Origin: Metellina segmentata | Taxonomy: Eukaryota; Arthropoda; Arachnida; Araneae; Tetragnathidae | Length of the DNA stretch: 64,000 bases | NCBI GenBank assembly: GCA_947359465.1 | Contig: OX375883.1 | Span: 18,044,088 to 18,108,087, forward strand | Direction of reading: 5' to 3' | Part shown: positions 1-10,641 of the stretch, piece after piece | How positions within the stretch are numbered: position 1 is the stretch's first letter | Layout: each line of letters opens with the position of its first letter | Notes under the pieces: generated by a model | Told to the model about the DNA's origin: nothing | Seen by the model: only the letters and a program-made list of their open reading frames with translations | Databases searched by the model: none | Position numbers and translations under genes: made by a program

Positions 1-2035
1 TAGAATATCACCTTTCCCGCAAGGCACTATCACACGCACATTTCCGAAATACACTGTCACTTTCATTTTTCCTTAGTTCTGTGGAATGTCTGTTTATCTT
101 TTTTAACAATCATTCAACGCAGGATAAATCTGGGTGGGACGAACTAAAAACAAAAATCACAATTCTGTAGGAAGGTTAAAATTCTTTGAAGTTAACCACC
201 TGTTCGCACGGTGCAATTGGACGGAGAACACAACTTAAAAACGATAATATAACGATCACAAACGACGTTGGACATGATAAACGATTTGTATGTGGATTAC
301 TTAATTAAAACTCGACGGAAATGTATCACAGGGGGTGAAAATATTCTGAAACTTGGACGAGCAATTGATAAATATGCGATGAAATACCATTATTTCTCAC
401 ATAATGATCACAAACGTAGACAGGCCCATGGAATGCGGTTTTCAGACAGTACAAAAGATTACTTTTGATGTGTTGAGCAAAGAAATCACAAGAGCTTTCA
501 AATCCATTTTGATGACAGTCGTTATTTTTTAATCTGGTGCATTTGTTCCATCACAACAAATCCAGCAATTAAATTCCCCAGCATGCAAAATTACATTTCC
601 AATAGAAACATTTAAGCGTTTTTCGCAGCTTGTCACACTTGTTGTTGTTGTCTTCTTCGGTAAAGAATGTGGGGAAAACGGAAGTTTTTCAAATGTAACT
701 AGATTTTCGTCTTTTTGTCAAAATCCATCTTTGGAAATTTAAAAGTAGGTATGGAGGGGGTTTATTTTTTATTCTAAATAAAATTCCCCATAAATTAACT
801 ACAACTACATATAAGTTTGAAAAACTAGTTTTTCTTTAAATGTCAAACCTTCATTTCGCTGTAAAAAAAAAATAATAAGATCGTCTATCGACTGAAAGAC
901 AACTAAGCACTACCTGAAAAGTTTCCGTAATTAATTATGGTTTGTTTTTTCCGTAAATTTTGAAAAAGCGATGACTTTTCGCTTTTTAGATGCTGTCACA
1001 TTGGAATTAGAAGTGAGTAAAATGCAGAATATTTTTTAAACCTACTAAGGAAGAGAAACATCACTCCTTTGCATTCTGTTTTTTGCAACTTTCAGTTCGT
1101 GAGTACTTTCTGTTTTGGTTCTTGATTGCATTTCTAAACAAATTCTGCGATTCACATTTATCGAGACAGCTTTGCAAAATGCTTGGATATCTTTTTTCAA
1201 AGAACAAAAGTTTTTTTGTTATTATTTTACTTTATTTATCTTTTCGAAATAGTTCTGCATTCTACTTCAAGCGTTAGTATCTGTTATGTATTCGGGAAAA
1301 TGAAAGCAATCTTGAAAAGTTTATAGCATGTTTATGTATATTATATTTAGTCAAAATTATTATTTTCTTGAGAATGTTTCATTTTTGATAAGATTTCGGG
1401 AGTAGATGCGATAGTGCTTTACTTCTATTCTACATTCATATAAGTCTGAACTAATGCAATGAAATTAGCATATATTTTAGTCATTATACATTTGCATGTT
1501 TCTTACAGTGATATTAATTCTTTTTTGCTTCTGTCGCATTGTCTTATGAAATATCGATGTCAATATCATGACTTTTAACCCATTCCTAAACAGTAATATC
1601 CTTAACAGTAATAAACAGGATTAATTTCTCTAAAAAAAAATCTTTTGAAAAGTAAATTGTGCCCTTAAGTACAGAATTAATTGTTAATTTATCAGTATTA
1701 TAGTATTTATTCTATTGAAAATAACTACCATTCTGGATGTTGCATTACTAATTTATTCTTTGATTCTATAATTAAGTATAACCTCTTTCTTTGATTAACC
1801 TCATTTAAATGATGAAGGGATGCTTCAATTCTTGATTGGAACACTTTGTTTTGCTTTTAAGCAAAGTATTCTTTTCGAATTCTATGTTGCAAGGTTCCAA
1901 AGTTGCCAGTCTGAACAGATTGTTACAAGACTGGACATGTCTAACACTATCGCTCTTCCCATCTGGTAGCACACCAGTAAGAGCTGTTAAGCAATATTTT
2001 GGGTACATCTGTAGTCAACGTTTATAGCGGTGGCA
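1..2035. other. AT-rich DNA, no gene recognised
   Basis: I see no conserved coding motif, no terminal repeats and no tandem array. The longest open frames are about 60-67 codons on either strand, have no recognisable composition and look like chance. The upstream exons of the zinc-finger gene at 18.8 kb could in principle lie here or further left, but I cannot point to one. Confidence 0.5.
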
Positions 2036-2695
2036 ACGGCTAGTTTATAGCAAGACATTTCGGCGTCCCGAAGTTGTGCTTGGGGACAAAGGGACAGTCT
2101 ACCTTAAAACTAGAGTGCCTATATAACAAGAGTGGTGACAAAGGACCAAAATTGGCCCAATGCGCATGCGCGGCAGCCATTTTTCTACCAGAATCGTCTC
2201 AATGAAGGTTGCTGGGCGAATTAATATAACATTTCAGGGAGAACAAAAAGCATATGATTGTTATAATATGGATACATTCGGTATAAATGAATCATATAAA
2301 CGCTCAATTACATGCGTAATTGACGAGATGGATTGCACAACACACTAACTTAGATTGTGGGAAACACCATGTTGTTCAAAGAAGGCTATTTATTTAAAAA
2401 GTCTTCAAATTTATACTGACAAAACACTAAAATAATAATAAATAAACATTCTAGAACACGAAATGGAACATGAATAAGCTATATTTTCTTTTTAATTTAA
2501 TATACATACGTTTTTCTCGAACACGCAAAAAGCTCCCATGTTAAGTCTACGGGAGCTAGAAAAAAACCGCCTCGGGCAGTAGAAAAGGTCTCTAAACCAA
2601 TCAGTGATTGTTTCCCGTATGTCACCACTCTTATTATATAGGCACTCTACTTAAAACAGGACGGTCCCGTTCAAAACAGGACGTATGGTCATCTT
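2036..2695. repeat. Older repeat split by the MITE at 2113-2647
   Basis: The two flanks of the inner MITE look like halves of one older element. The left flank ends in a stretch of the type gggacagtctaccttaaaac and the right flank resumes with cttaaaacaggacggtcccg, then aggacgtatggtcatctta. The halves share the words cttaaaac and gggac/gtccc in opposite sense, as expected if they are the two ends of a short inverted-repeat element. Family not identified. Confidence 0.35.
2113..2647. mobile_element. 535-bp TIR MITE, copy 1 (TA target site)
   Basis: The ends are inverted repeats beginning gagtgcctatataa and continuing into aagagtggtgaca, flanked on both sides by TA, so a Tc1/mariner-type TA duplication is likely. 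A second copy in the opposite orientation lies at 63595 and runs off the window, which confirms the boundaries independently. A 62-codon frame at 2160-2348 is inside the element. The second copy keeps the frame open but with several amino-acid changes, so I see no sign of selection and do not call it a gene. Confidence 0.85.
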
Positions 2696-4233
2696 AGCCA
2701 AGATGACTGTTATCCAATAAGCTATGAATTTATATGGAAATTTGTAGCAATCACAGAGGGTTATCGAGCTGTTTGAACCCCTTATTTTGACTCACAATTT
2801 CAAATGTATCAAATTTTAACTTCAGATACCAAATTTCATGTCATTAGAGCTTTCCTTTTCAAAGTTATGAGTACCTACAGAAAGATTGGAGCTCCTAATG
2901 TTAAATCAGATTCTTATTCTTTTATGCATATCTTCCAAGATAAAATTTGTATAGTGCTAATATTTTGCACCTTGTTACTGCTAAAAGACCCAAACAAAAT
3001 CCACCAAAAATTTTATTTTAAAAATAGTTTTTAGTGTGCAATAATAATTATTAAATTAATGTTTGAAAAAATATGAATTGGTGCCTTATTATATTTTGAT
3101 GGGATTCAATTCAGAATTACCTCCAGTAGTATGACCATGCAAAATTTTAGCTCATTCAGATTATTAGTTTTTGAGCTAGATTAAATTTTACTCATTATTG
3201 CGATTTTAAGGGACAACCAAAAGTCTAAATGTATGACAAACCTCGAATAATAATTCTAGGATTGTTTGCACTTGCATAGTAAATATAATAAGTTGGTACT
3301 TCTCAAATTGTTTATATTTCAATAGTAAATAAAATTCTTGGATCACTGAAAAATACGTTTGAAATAGGGTTTCAAATTTGAAATTAGGATTAAATTAATC
3401 TTGATTTATGAGCGACTTCCTATGTGGATATGGTCCCTTAAATTAACACAAATTTAGGATTGAATATCTCAGAATATAGAGGTAGTAAAGTCACGAAATT
3501 TCATATTTTGACTAATTTAACAATGCACAACCTGATTATTACAAAACATGGCATTTAAATTAGAAAGAAGTTCAGAATTTTTGATACGAAGATGTCCCAT
3601 TATGCAATTTATTTGAATTTGTAGGGGACTTGTTCATTACTGAATGATGCCCTTGAATATGCTCTAATGTAAATAGTGCTTGAATTAAAGGAGGTGATTC
3701 ATTTTTTCTTTCCGCGACTACCTATTTATTTAATATTGGAAATGTCTTGCTCAGAGTTCCCATGAACTGGCCTGATTTTTCGTTTCAGTTCTTAAGAGCC
3801 CGAAAAAATTCTTAACATTTACTGAATGCCCTTAAAAAATTTTAAAAACAGTTTTGAAAGAACACTGCATTTTTTTTTTTTCCATCTGCTTTTAAGAAAC
3901 CAGTGAAATGTAACTGTAAGAAATGAAAAATAGCCCTGGAAAGTCACTAGTGTTTCTTTTGCTTGAACCCTGTTACTTCTGAGTAATTTATAAATTTCAC
4001 TTTTTTGTAACACAAGTATCATACTATCTTATTCAGTTATGTAATTATTCAGGTGAGATGAAACTTTAAGCATCTTGTATATAATGTTTGATCTCCAGAG
4101 TGATATTTTCTTAAGTAATGAAATTCTAAAATTGAAATTATTTCTACTCGTGTTAACCATACTAAATATTTTTAGAACAATTTATAATCTGTCTTGAAGT
4201 TTTAACATTTTTTTATTGAACTATCTCTAATTC
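2696..4233. other. AT-rich DNA, no gene recognised
   Basis: No convincing coding region or structured repeat. A patch near 2750-2900 resembles, loosely and in part, a patch near 31590-31680 (words like tatcgagctgtttgaacccc against tatcgaaccgtctcaaccc), so an old dispersed repeat may be present. A T-rich tract lies near 3870. Confidence 0.4.
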
Positions 4234-5526
4234 TCTACAATTATAAAAGGAAGTGTTTGTTTCTTGCATGCAAAGTCCTGACAAATCTATGGCGCTTACA
4301 GTAATGGGATTTGACACTCAGGTAGTCCAAATTTTTTGTAATTTTAGTGTAACTGCGAATTTTAAAGTTTAATCTAGAACATTTAAAAAGTAATTTAATG
4401 AAATTTAATTATTATTGTTTTCTTTGGAATGGCAACAACAGCTGTCGTAAGCTAATAAAAGATCAGATTCAATTTTTTTATTTATTTATATTTTTTTTTT
4501 CTGTTTTCATTTTGCACGGAGGAATGATTTTCCAGCAGGAGATAAAAAAACAAAGATTTAACTTCAGTTATGTAGTTCTTTTTTCTATCTCCTAGACCAT
4601 TAAAGATAGAGTAAAAATTTTAATGTAAGTGAAATCTGTGGAAAATTTTACATTAGATCAAAGGATATGATTTTCTTTAAATAAATAAAAAAAATTAATT
4701 GAATATATTTTATATTTTTGCAAGATAATGTGACTTCTGGCCAACATTCGTGTTCCAAAAATAAACAGATTACATTTCCAACTTACTTGCGATCTCAGCT
4801 AAAGAAAGCAAAGAAAATTAAAAAAAACATTTCGGCTGGTATTAAGCTCTCTTTTGTAAAATCAGGATCATTAAAGGTAGATTAAAAATTTCATCGGACT
4901 TGAAATCTACAGAAAATTTGGCACCAGATAGATAGATACCTTATAAATTTGATTTTATTTTAATAAATAATTTTTCAATTAAATATTTATATTTTCACAA
5001 GAGATTGCAACATCACGCCAAATTCCTATTTGGAACCACCGGCATCTCCATTATGTCTGTTGTCCAATTTACAAAGCAAACCATAGTTCATGATATTCAT
5101 AATTTGGTTTGCAAGGCAAACCATACCTTATTCGTTTGATTTTCTTTTAATAGATAATTTATCAATTTATATTTATATCTTTTGGTTTGCAAAGCAAACC
5201 AACACCACGTGCAATGTGACTCCCACAAAAAGAACTGTCACGTACATTACCTATTTGGTTTGCAAAGCAAACCAACCCTACGGGTAACTCCGTTATGGCT
5301 GTTATCTATTAGGCTACAAATTCGCAAACCAAATAGGTTTCCGTGATGTCTGTTGTCCAATAGGCTACGAATTCCCACTTAGTTTGCAAAGCAAACCAAC
5401 TCCTTGGGCAAGGTCGTTATAGCTGTTATCCAATAGGCTACGAATTCCCATTTAGTTTGCGAAGCAAACCAAAAACCCCACAAAAGCAACTGGCACAGGC
5501 AATGCCACGCAGTGGGTAGTACCTAA
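4234..5526 (+). mobile_element. Non-autonomous Helitron with hairpin cassettes
   Basis: The 5' end reads tctacaattataaaagg followed by aagtgtttgttt, a form typical of arthropod Helitron 5' termini. The 3' end is a short stem (ccac-gca-gtgg) followed by CTAA and a T, fitting the CTRR|T rule for Helitron 3' ends. No Rep or helicase coding is present. A second copy of the 5' 160 bp or so starts at 30934 with the canonical A|TC junction, supporting the 5' boundary. The first few bases of this copy are less certain (4232-4234). The body contains the palindrome cassettes listed separately. Confidence 0.7.
5065..5472. repeat. Array of short perfect hairpins in a Helitron
   Basis: A hairpin with 9-nt arms (TTGGTTTGC and GCAAACCAA) and an AAA loop recurs at about 5104-5123, 5182-5202, 5255-5275, 5381-5399 and 5452-5472, with half-copies near 5070 and 5312. 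From about 5280 it is embedded in a longer imperfect repeat containing gttatccaataggctacgaa. The arms stay complementary even where the spacer varies (AAG, CGAA), which suggests the structure matters or is regenerated by replication. Confidence 0.85.
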
Positions 5527-6900
5527 TAATTTAGAATCTTTTTAATATTATTCGCTCATTTGTATTCTATTTTATCTAATTTTAATTATTCATATTGTTG
5601 TATTGTCTTTTACAGCAGCTTTGAGATGGAATATGTTTCATAAATATGAAATTTGGATGGTGAAAAGTGAATCATAATTGTCTTGGTCATGTTTGAGGTA
5701 AGTTTTTGCATTGTCTGTACTGTTTTGCTGATTTAAGTAAAAATTTTAAATTTTATTTTCCTTTCTTGTACTAATTTCTTATATTTTCATTTAATATATT
5801 AAGTTCATTAGTTTTAAAAATTAAATAGCTGAACAAGATGTATCTTTTTTATTCAAATAAGTTAGAGCTTTCCTTGTACACTCAGTTCAACCTCACAATT
5901 ATACTGAAAATCAAACTGAAATCATTAAATAACAGTTTTTGTTGTTTGGTATCATAATTTCCAGAAAAGTATGTATTTTCCTCTTGGGTTATTGAACAAC
6001 TTGGGTAACTTGTATTCATTTTTAGATGTTCTAAATATTTATTTAATATTGTAGTCTATTCACGAAAAAAATAAACATTAAGTCTCAGAAAAATGTTTTC
6101 TACAGTATCATAAAAGCAATCTAATTTTGCACTTAAATCTTTTTATTTACTATTTATATTTTGTTTTGTGAGCTGGCTTAATTTTATTGGGAAATTTTTT
6201 ATGCATATTTTCCTAGGATTCCCTTACACTGGTAGCATAACTATTCTATATTTATAGAATTGAAATTGGAAAGTAAAAGTTAATTATCCTGTCTGATAGT
6301 TGAGTGAGTATTATATTCACAAAATAGATTATGGATTGAAGGAGAAAGCTATATTTTAAGTATTATGATTACAATGATGAATTTTTTTAATACAAGCCTA
6401 AAATTACTGAATCAGCATGGTTCTGTGAGAATGTTATACTTGTTCTATGCTGTTAATAGAGAAAGCTTCATTTTCTTGTATGTTATATATAAACCCTTTT
6501 CATGTGCTTCAAATATACCTTGTCAATACTCAGAAATTTTGAAAATTAGGCATATTTGATTTAAATTCATGTATTTTTATTTTCATTTGTCTATTTTTTA
6601 CTGTTTATTTCAATAGCATTTTTTCACTAAATTAGTACTTTTTTGGAGTTAAATTATCAATGAGTAGAGGGAATAGTTTCATGAATCTTTGCAAGTTCCT
6701 TTTTATTTTCTGTTTGTTATATGATTTGTTTTTAATTATTCTTAACTAATTATTTTATATGAAAATAAATAAAGAAATTTTATGCATTTTTATTCATGTA
6801 TTATAAATTTATAACACAACAAAAGATTCTGAAATTTGTCTGATTTTTACAAAAAATTATAATATATCCACAGTGGGATCCTAGAACTGTATTTATCTAG
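5527..6900. other. AT-rich DNA, no gene recognised
   Basis: No conserved coding, terminal repeat or tandem array seen. Open frames up to 64 codons are AT-driven. Confidence 0.45.
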
Positions 6901-8074
6901 CAGGGTTCCCACGGTCCTTGAAAAGTCCTTGAGTATTTTTTTCCCAACTAGGGGCCCTTGAAAATTGCGGAACTTGGGGTGAAAAGTCCTTGAAAGTACT
7001 TGATTTTTTTAAATTAGTAAATAATTGTGTAATTTGTCTTGCATTGGAACTTGTTCAGACTAGCTTCCTCCTTTGTCCAGACTAGTACTAGGTACGCCAT
7101 TTGTACGTCATACTGAATGAAACCTGTGTTTTACGCTTTGACACCACATGATATACTAATAGTGCTATGTTTAGATCGTCCATTCTCCACCATATTCTGT
7201 CAGTTTAAGTTGACACCTCTGGTCTCCGTTAAGGCGGCTGCCTTGTTATGCCTGCCGCATCATGACGTATCACAGTTGCTAGATAACAGCACTGCTTTCT
7301 TAGGAAACCGTAGCTTTAGTAGTCAGGACGTCATTGGAAACCTGGCACGCGTCCAAAGAAATAAAGCCAAATTCTTATTGCAAAAATATAAGTTGCAATT
7401 CAAAAAATAATAATTTTAAGAAAATCACATTTAAGATAGTCTTTAGGTGTAACATTTTCTGCAGATTTTTAATCCATTGAAATTTTCACTCTATCTTTAA
7501 TGATCGCAAAGATAAAGCTTTTTTATTTTCTATTGTAAGTTTCTTTCACCAGTTAAATTTTTGACTTGTTTTGTTTCTCAAACAAAGTATAAAACAACAG
7601 CCATCTGTTGTAATGGCAGTGGACGATTGCAAAATGGAGATTGTACAAGGACACGGGATGCAAGCTCCCATACTCTCCTTCGTGCCACCAAAATAATTGT
7701 TTGTACAATATTTTATCGCACGACCAAAATCGATAGGTGTGCAAGTAGCCTGATAGTTAGCATTGAGACGAGAAGCCCACTTTACAACAACAACAAAAAT
7801 TACAGGTTCTGTGAGAGAAAATCCAAATTACAACCAAAATTGATGATAACCTTTCTTTTTTTGACTATCAATAATTTAAAAAATAGAGTAAAAAAGTATG
7901 TATTTTAAAAATATATTTTTCACATTTTCTCTTTAATTGACGTCTTTTGCCTTGTTTTAATTGGCATATGTCTTGTTTTAGGTAGTTATAAAAAAAATTT
8001 TATGTCCTTGAAAAATATTTTTTTAATTTTGAAAAGTCCTTGAATTTTTTTTAAATAAAGGTGTGGGAACCCTG
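6901..8074. mobile_element. 1.17-kb TIR element with CCTTGAAAAG motif
   Basis: The left end begins cagggttcccacggtccttg and the right end finishes gtgtgggaaccctg, with repeated ccttgaaaagtccttga words just inside both ends. The flanks share TCTAG (6896-6900 and 8075-8079), a possible 5-bp target duplication. A 97-codon frame (7117-7410) and a 115-codon frame (7561-7908) lie inside but I recognise no transposase motif. The CAGGG start would suit a hAT element, but hATs make 8-bp duplications, so the superfamily is left open. A degraded related fragment (tagtccttgaaaatac) lies near 33690. Confidence 0.6.
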
Positions 8075-8262
8075 TCTAGGGAAACAAATTTATGTCACCC
8101 ATTATGTGTTAAAAATCAAACTAATCGCTTGAGAACCAGATGGAAAAATGTTTCCTTTATACATAGTATTTGTTGTGCTGTTCTTTTTACTCTGTCATGT
8201 GATTAAATTTGCTAATTCCTAAATTACCGTCTACTAGGATACACATACAATGAAGTACAGAC

Positions 8263-8841
8263 TGTACCGTCATGTAAGAACTAGACGGACAGCTGGTTTA
8301 AAATTAAACTATTTATTTATATAAATTAAATATTTACATTTAAATTTACAAGATTAATTAAGGGCACAGTCATCGACCATCAATATCCTGCCTGGAGCCA
8401 AAGTAACAATGGCAAACAGAGACGTTGCGTCTCTCGTCGAATCTAGAATCAGTCTCCTCCTAAAATCCACGTTCGCTTGTTTCCGCAGAACCGCAGCTGC
8501 CAACGGGGGGGGGGGGGTAGAATTCCGAGTCCTCAAGAGATGTTTATGTCCTCTCCAGACCCCATGACACCCCCACACAGATGCAAAAACCGTTTGTAAC
8601 CGACTTGGGTTCCCAACAGCAAATCTTCATCCCAGACATGGGATTAGGGAACCGACGGAAACTCCAGCTGTGTCGATGGATCAAACGGAACGCCGGGCCG
8701 CCGATGAGAAAATACTCTCTTTCGGTATTTTGTCAAAACCCGCACGTGCAGTATGAAATTGTTTTTGTCACCGTCTGGCTGTTGAGCACATTCCAGCGTC
8801 CACGTGTTAGAGAAAAGGGTCGGCTAGTACCATATGGTACA
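8263..8841. mobile_element. Putative 579-bp solo LTR
   Basis: The segment starts TGTACCG and ends GGTACA and is flanked by the 4-bp repeat AGAC (8259-8262 and 8842-8845), the structure of a solo LTR. Its base composition changes sharply from the surrounding AT-rich DNA. A TATA-like tract sits near 8310 and a run of G near 8507. No internal retroviral-type coding lies beside it. It is not similar to the LTRs at 15274 or 41268. The short target duplication makes this moderately supported only. Confidence 0.5.
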
Positions 8842-9103
8842 AGACTGTTATAAGACAGAATTAGTGGTTGATTAGTTGGGATTTGTGTTATACAAACAGG
8901 GCTCTTAACACGTCACATTTTGTCACTTTTTTGTTCTCTTGTCACCTTTTCAGGGGTTTTAAGTTCTTAAATTCTATTTGGAGAAGAAAAAAATTTGGTG
9001 AAAAACCCGAAAAAAAATAACTAATTAACATTGGGACATATAATATTCACACAATACATAATGCTTTTCTTAAAGGTCTAAAAGAGTTATGGGAAGATGT
9101 GTC

Positions 9104-10316
9104 CAAGGTGTAAAAATATCAATTAATCTGATTTTTTTTTATTTAAATCAGTTTATTTCGATTTAAATCAGTTTTTTTTTTTTTTTAAATTTCTGCAGGC
9201 CCTATACATTGTTTTTATAATAATTAAAGAAATTTGTTGAATAAAAAATTGAGTTTGTGGCATGGCATGTAAACTAATATTTATTTTAAGTAAACAATCA
9301 GAATTTGTGACATGGTAAATCATTATTTACTCAACATTTGCTAAATTTAAAAACACAAGTTGACATCCTACATAGTTTTTCTTGAAAAAATTCCATCATC
9401 ATGTTGACAAATTTATCAGTGGGTGTAAGTGACAGACCTAAACTATAGTCTGAGAAGTAGAATAGAGGACAGAAATAATCAGACTTAAGTAAATTCTGAT
9501 AATAAAACTGCCGAGCAGCAATAATAAATGGATTTTCACTTAGTTTTAATTCATATTAGATATTTCTTTTTTCCTGCTGATATTTTAATGGCTGTGTGTG
9601 AAAATGTATATTTCTACTCTTTAATCTCTATTGCACACCACAAGAATAAGCTAACACAGGGGTCCCAAACTTATCCAAGTGGTGGCACCCTTAAGATAAT
9701 TATAATTTTTTCATGGCACTCTCTTGACGTCGTGTAATATTTATCTGTGGTATATTATTACATATATATATTTCCTATTTGTACCAGTTTCAAAAAGAAA
9801 TTAGAGAAGTATAAGAACATAAACATAATTAATTCATCTAGTATTTAAAATTCGCACACAAACACTTTAATTTTACTTAATAAGAAAACATAGGTTCGTG
9901 AAAATATAAATAAAACAAATAAAATTACCTTCATCATGCTCTTGGTTGGGGAGCGAACCGATTTTTGGTGAGTGACCAGAACCCTTTTTTATGTTGCTTA
10001 GATTGGAGGTTATGGGCACTTTGCAGCACCCCTCATCTCTCTACATTGCACCCCAGGGTGCTGTGGCACACACTTTGGGAACCCCTGAGCTAACTGACAA
10101 ATACCTCAAACACTTTATTTACAACTTGTGTTTTTTTTAGTTATTAAAACCAGTCATCCCCATTAGTTTATAATTTTGAATCAAACTGTTGCATACTTCC
10201 TTTAAGTGTTTATATTATGAGTGCTGTTAATCAGGAATGTTTATACATTACTCTTCCTGGCATTTAGATTTATGATGTCATGTGTGTTTACATTACTGTT
10301 TCCAGTATATAGCATA
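9104..10316. repeat. Left arm of a large inverted repeat
   Basis: This segment is the reverse complement of 17336-18551 along its whole length, at roughly 90 percent identity or more in the parts compared by eye. The outer ends are CAAGGTGTAAAAA here and TTTACACCTTG in the other arm. Both arms carry a GATTTAAATC-rich tract near the outer end and the same hAT MITE at the same site. The inner end is cut at 10316 by the 3' end of a Helitron. Confidence 0.85.
9657..10087. mobile_element. hAT-type MITE, copy in left arm
   Basis: The termini are caggggtcccaaac on the left and tttgggaacccctg on the right. The flanks agctaaca and agctaact form a near-perfect 8-bp target duplication, as expected for hAT. 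The body contains words such as ggtggcaccctta and gggtgctgtggcaca. The same insertion is present in the right arm at 17557-17995, so it predates the inverted duplication. Confidence 0.85.
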
Positions 10317-10361
10317 CTAGGGGGCTAACGCTCGCCAACCCCCGGAACTGCAAGCAGTTCC
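10317..10361 (-). other. Helitron 3' terminus with two hairpins
   Basis: Directly before the terminal CTAG (minus strand) is a GC-rich stem made from ggggg and ccccc arms around ttggcgagcgttag. Immediately inside it, 10344-10361 is a palindrome with arms ggaactgc and gcagttcc around a 2-nt loop. Helitron 3' ends normally carry one such hairpin about 10 nt before CTRR. Here it abuts CTAG and a second is stacked beside it. Confidence 0.75.
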
Positions 10362-10641
10362 CTACGGATCGCTTTGGTCGCCCATCGGACACTACAATTC
10401 TTTAGTCTAGCTTAAAATGGGCCCTATTTAGTCTACATAGACCTGAAAATTGATCTGATTATGTATTGATGAACGATACAGCTAAGGTTCTGAGAGAGCA
10501 TAAAGAAAGGGGATCTCTTGGGACTACTATGTACTAAATTCACTTTTAGTAACAGTGTGGGTGATTATTTACACTGACAAATAGATTTCTGGGATATGAT
10601 ATGACAATGTATTTGCAATGATAACAAATTCTTGGGTATAT

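Noticed and set aside
7117..7908. Frames of 97 and 115 codons as a transposase of the CCTTGAAAAG element
   Set aside because: No catalytic or zinc-binding pattern recognised; not supported as a gene.
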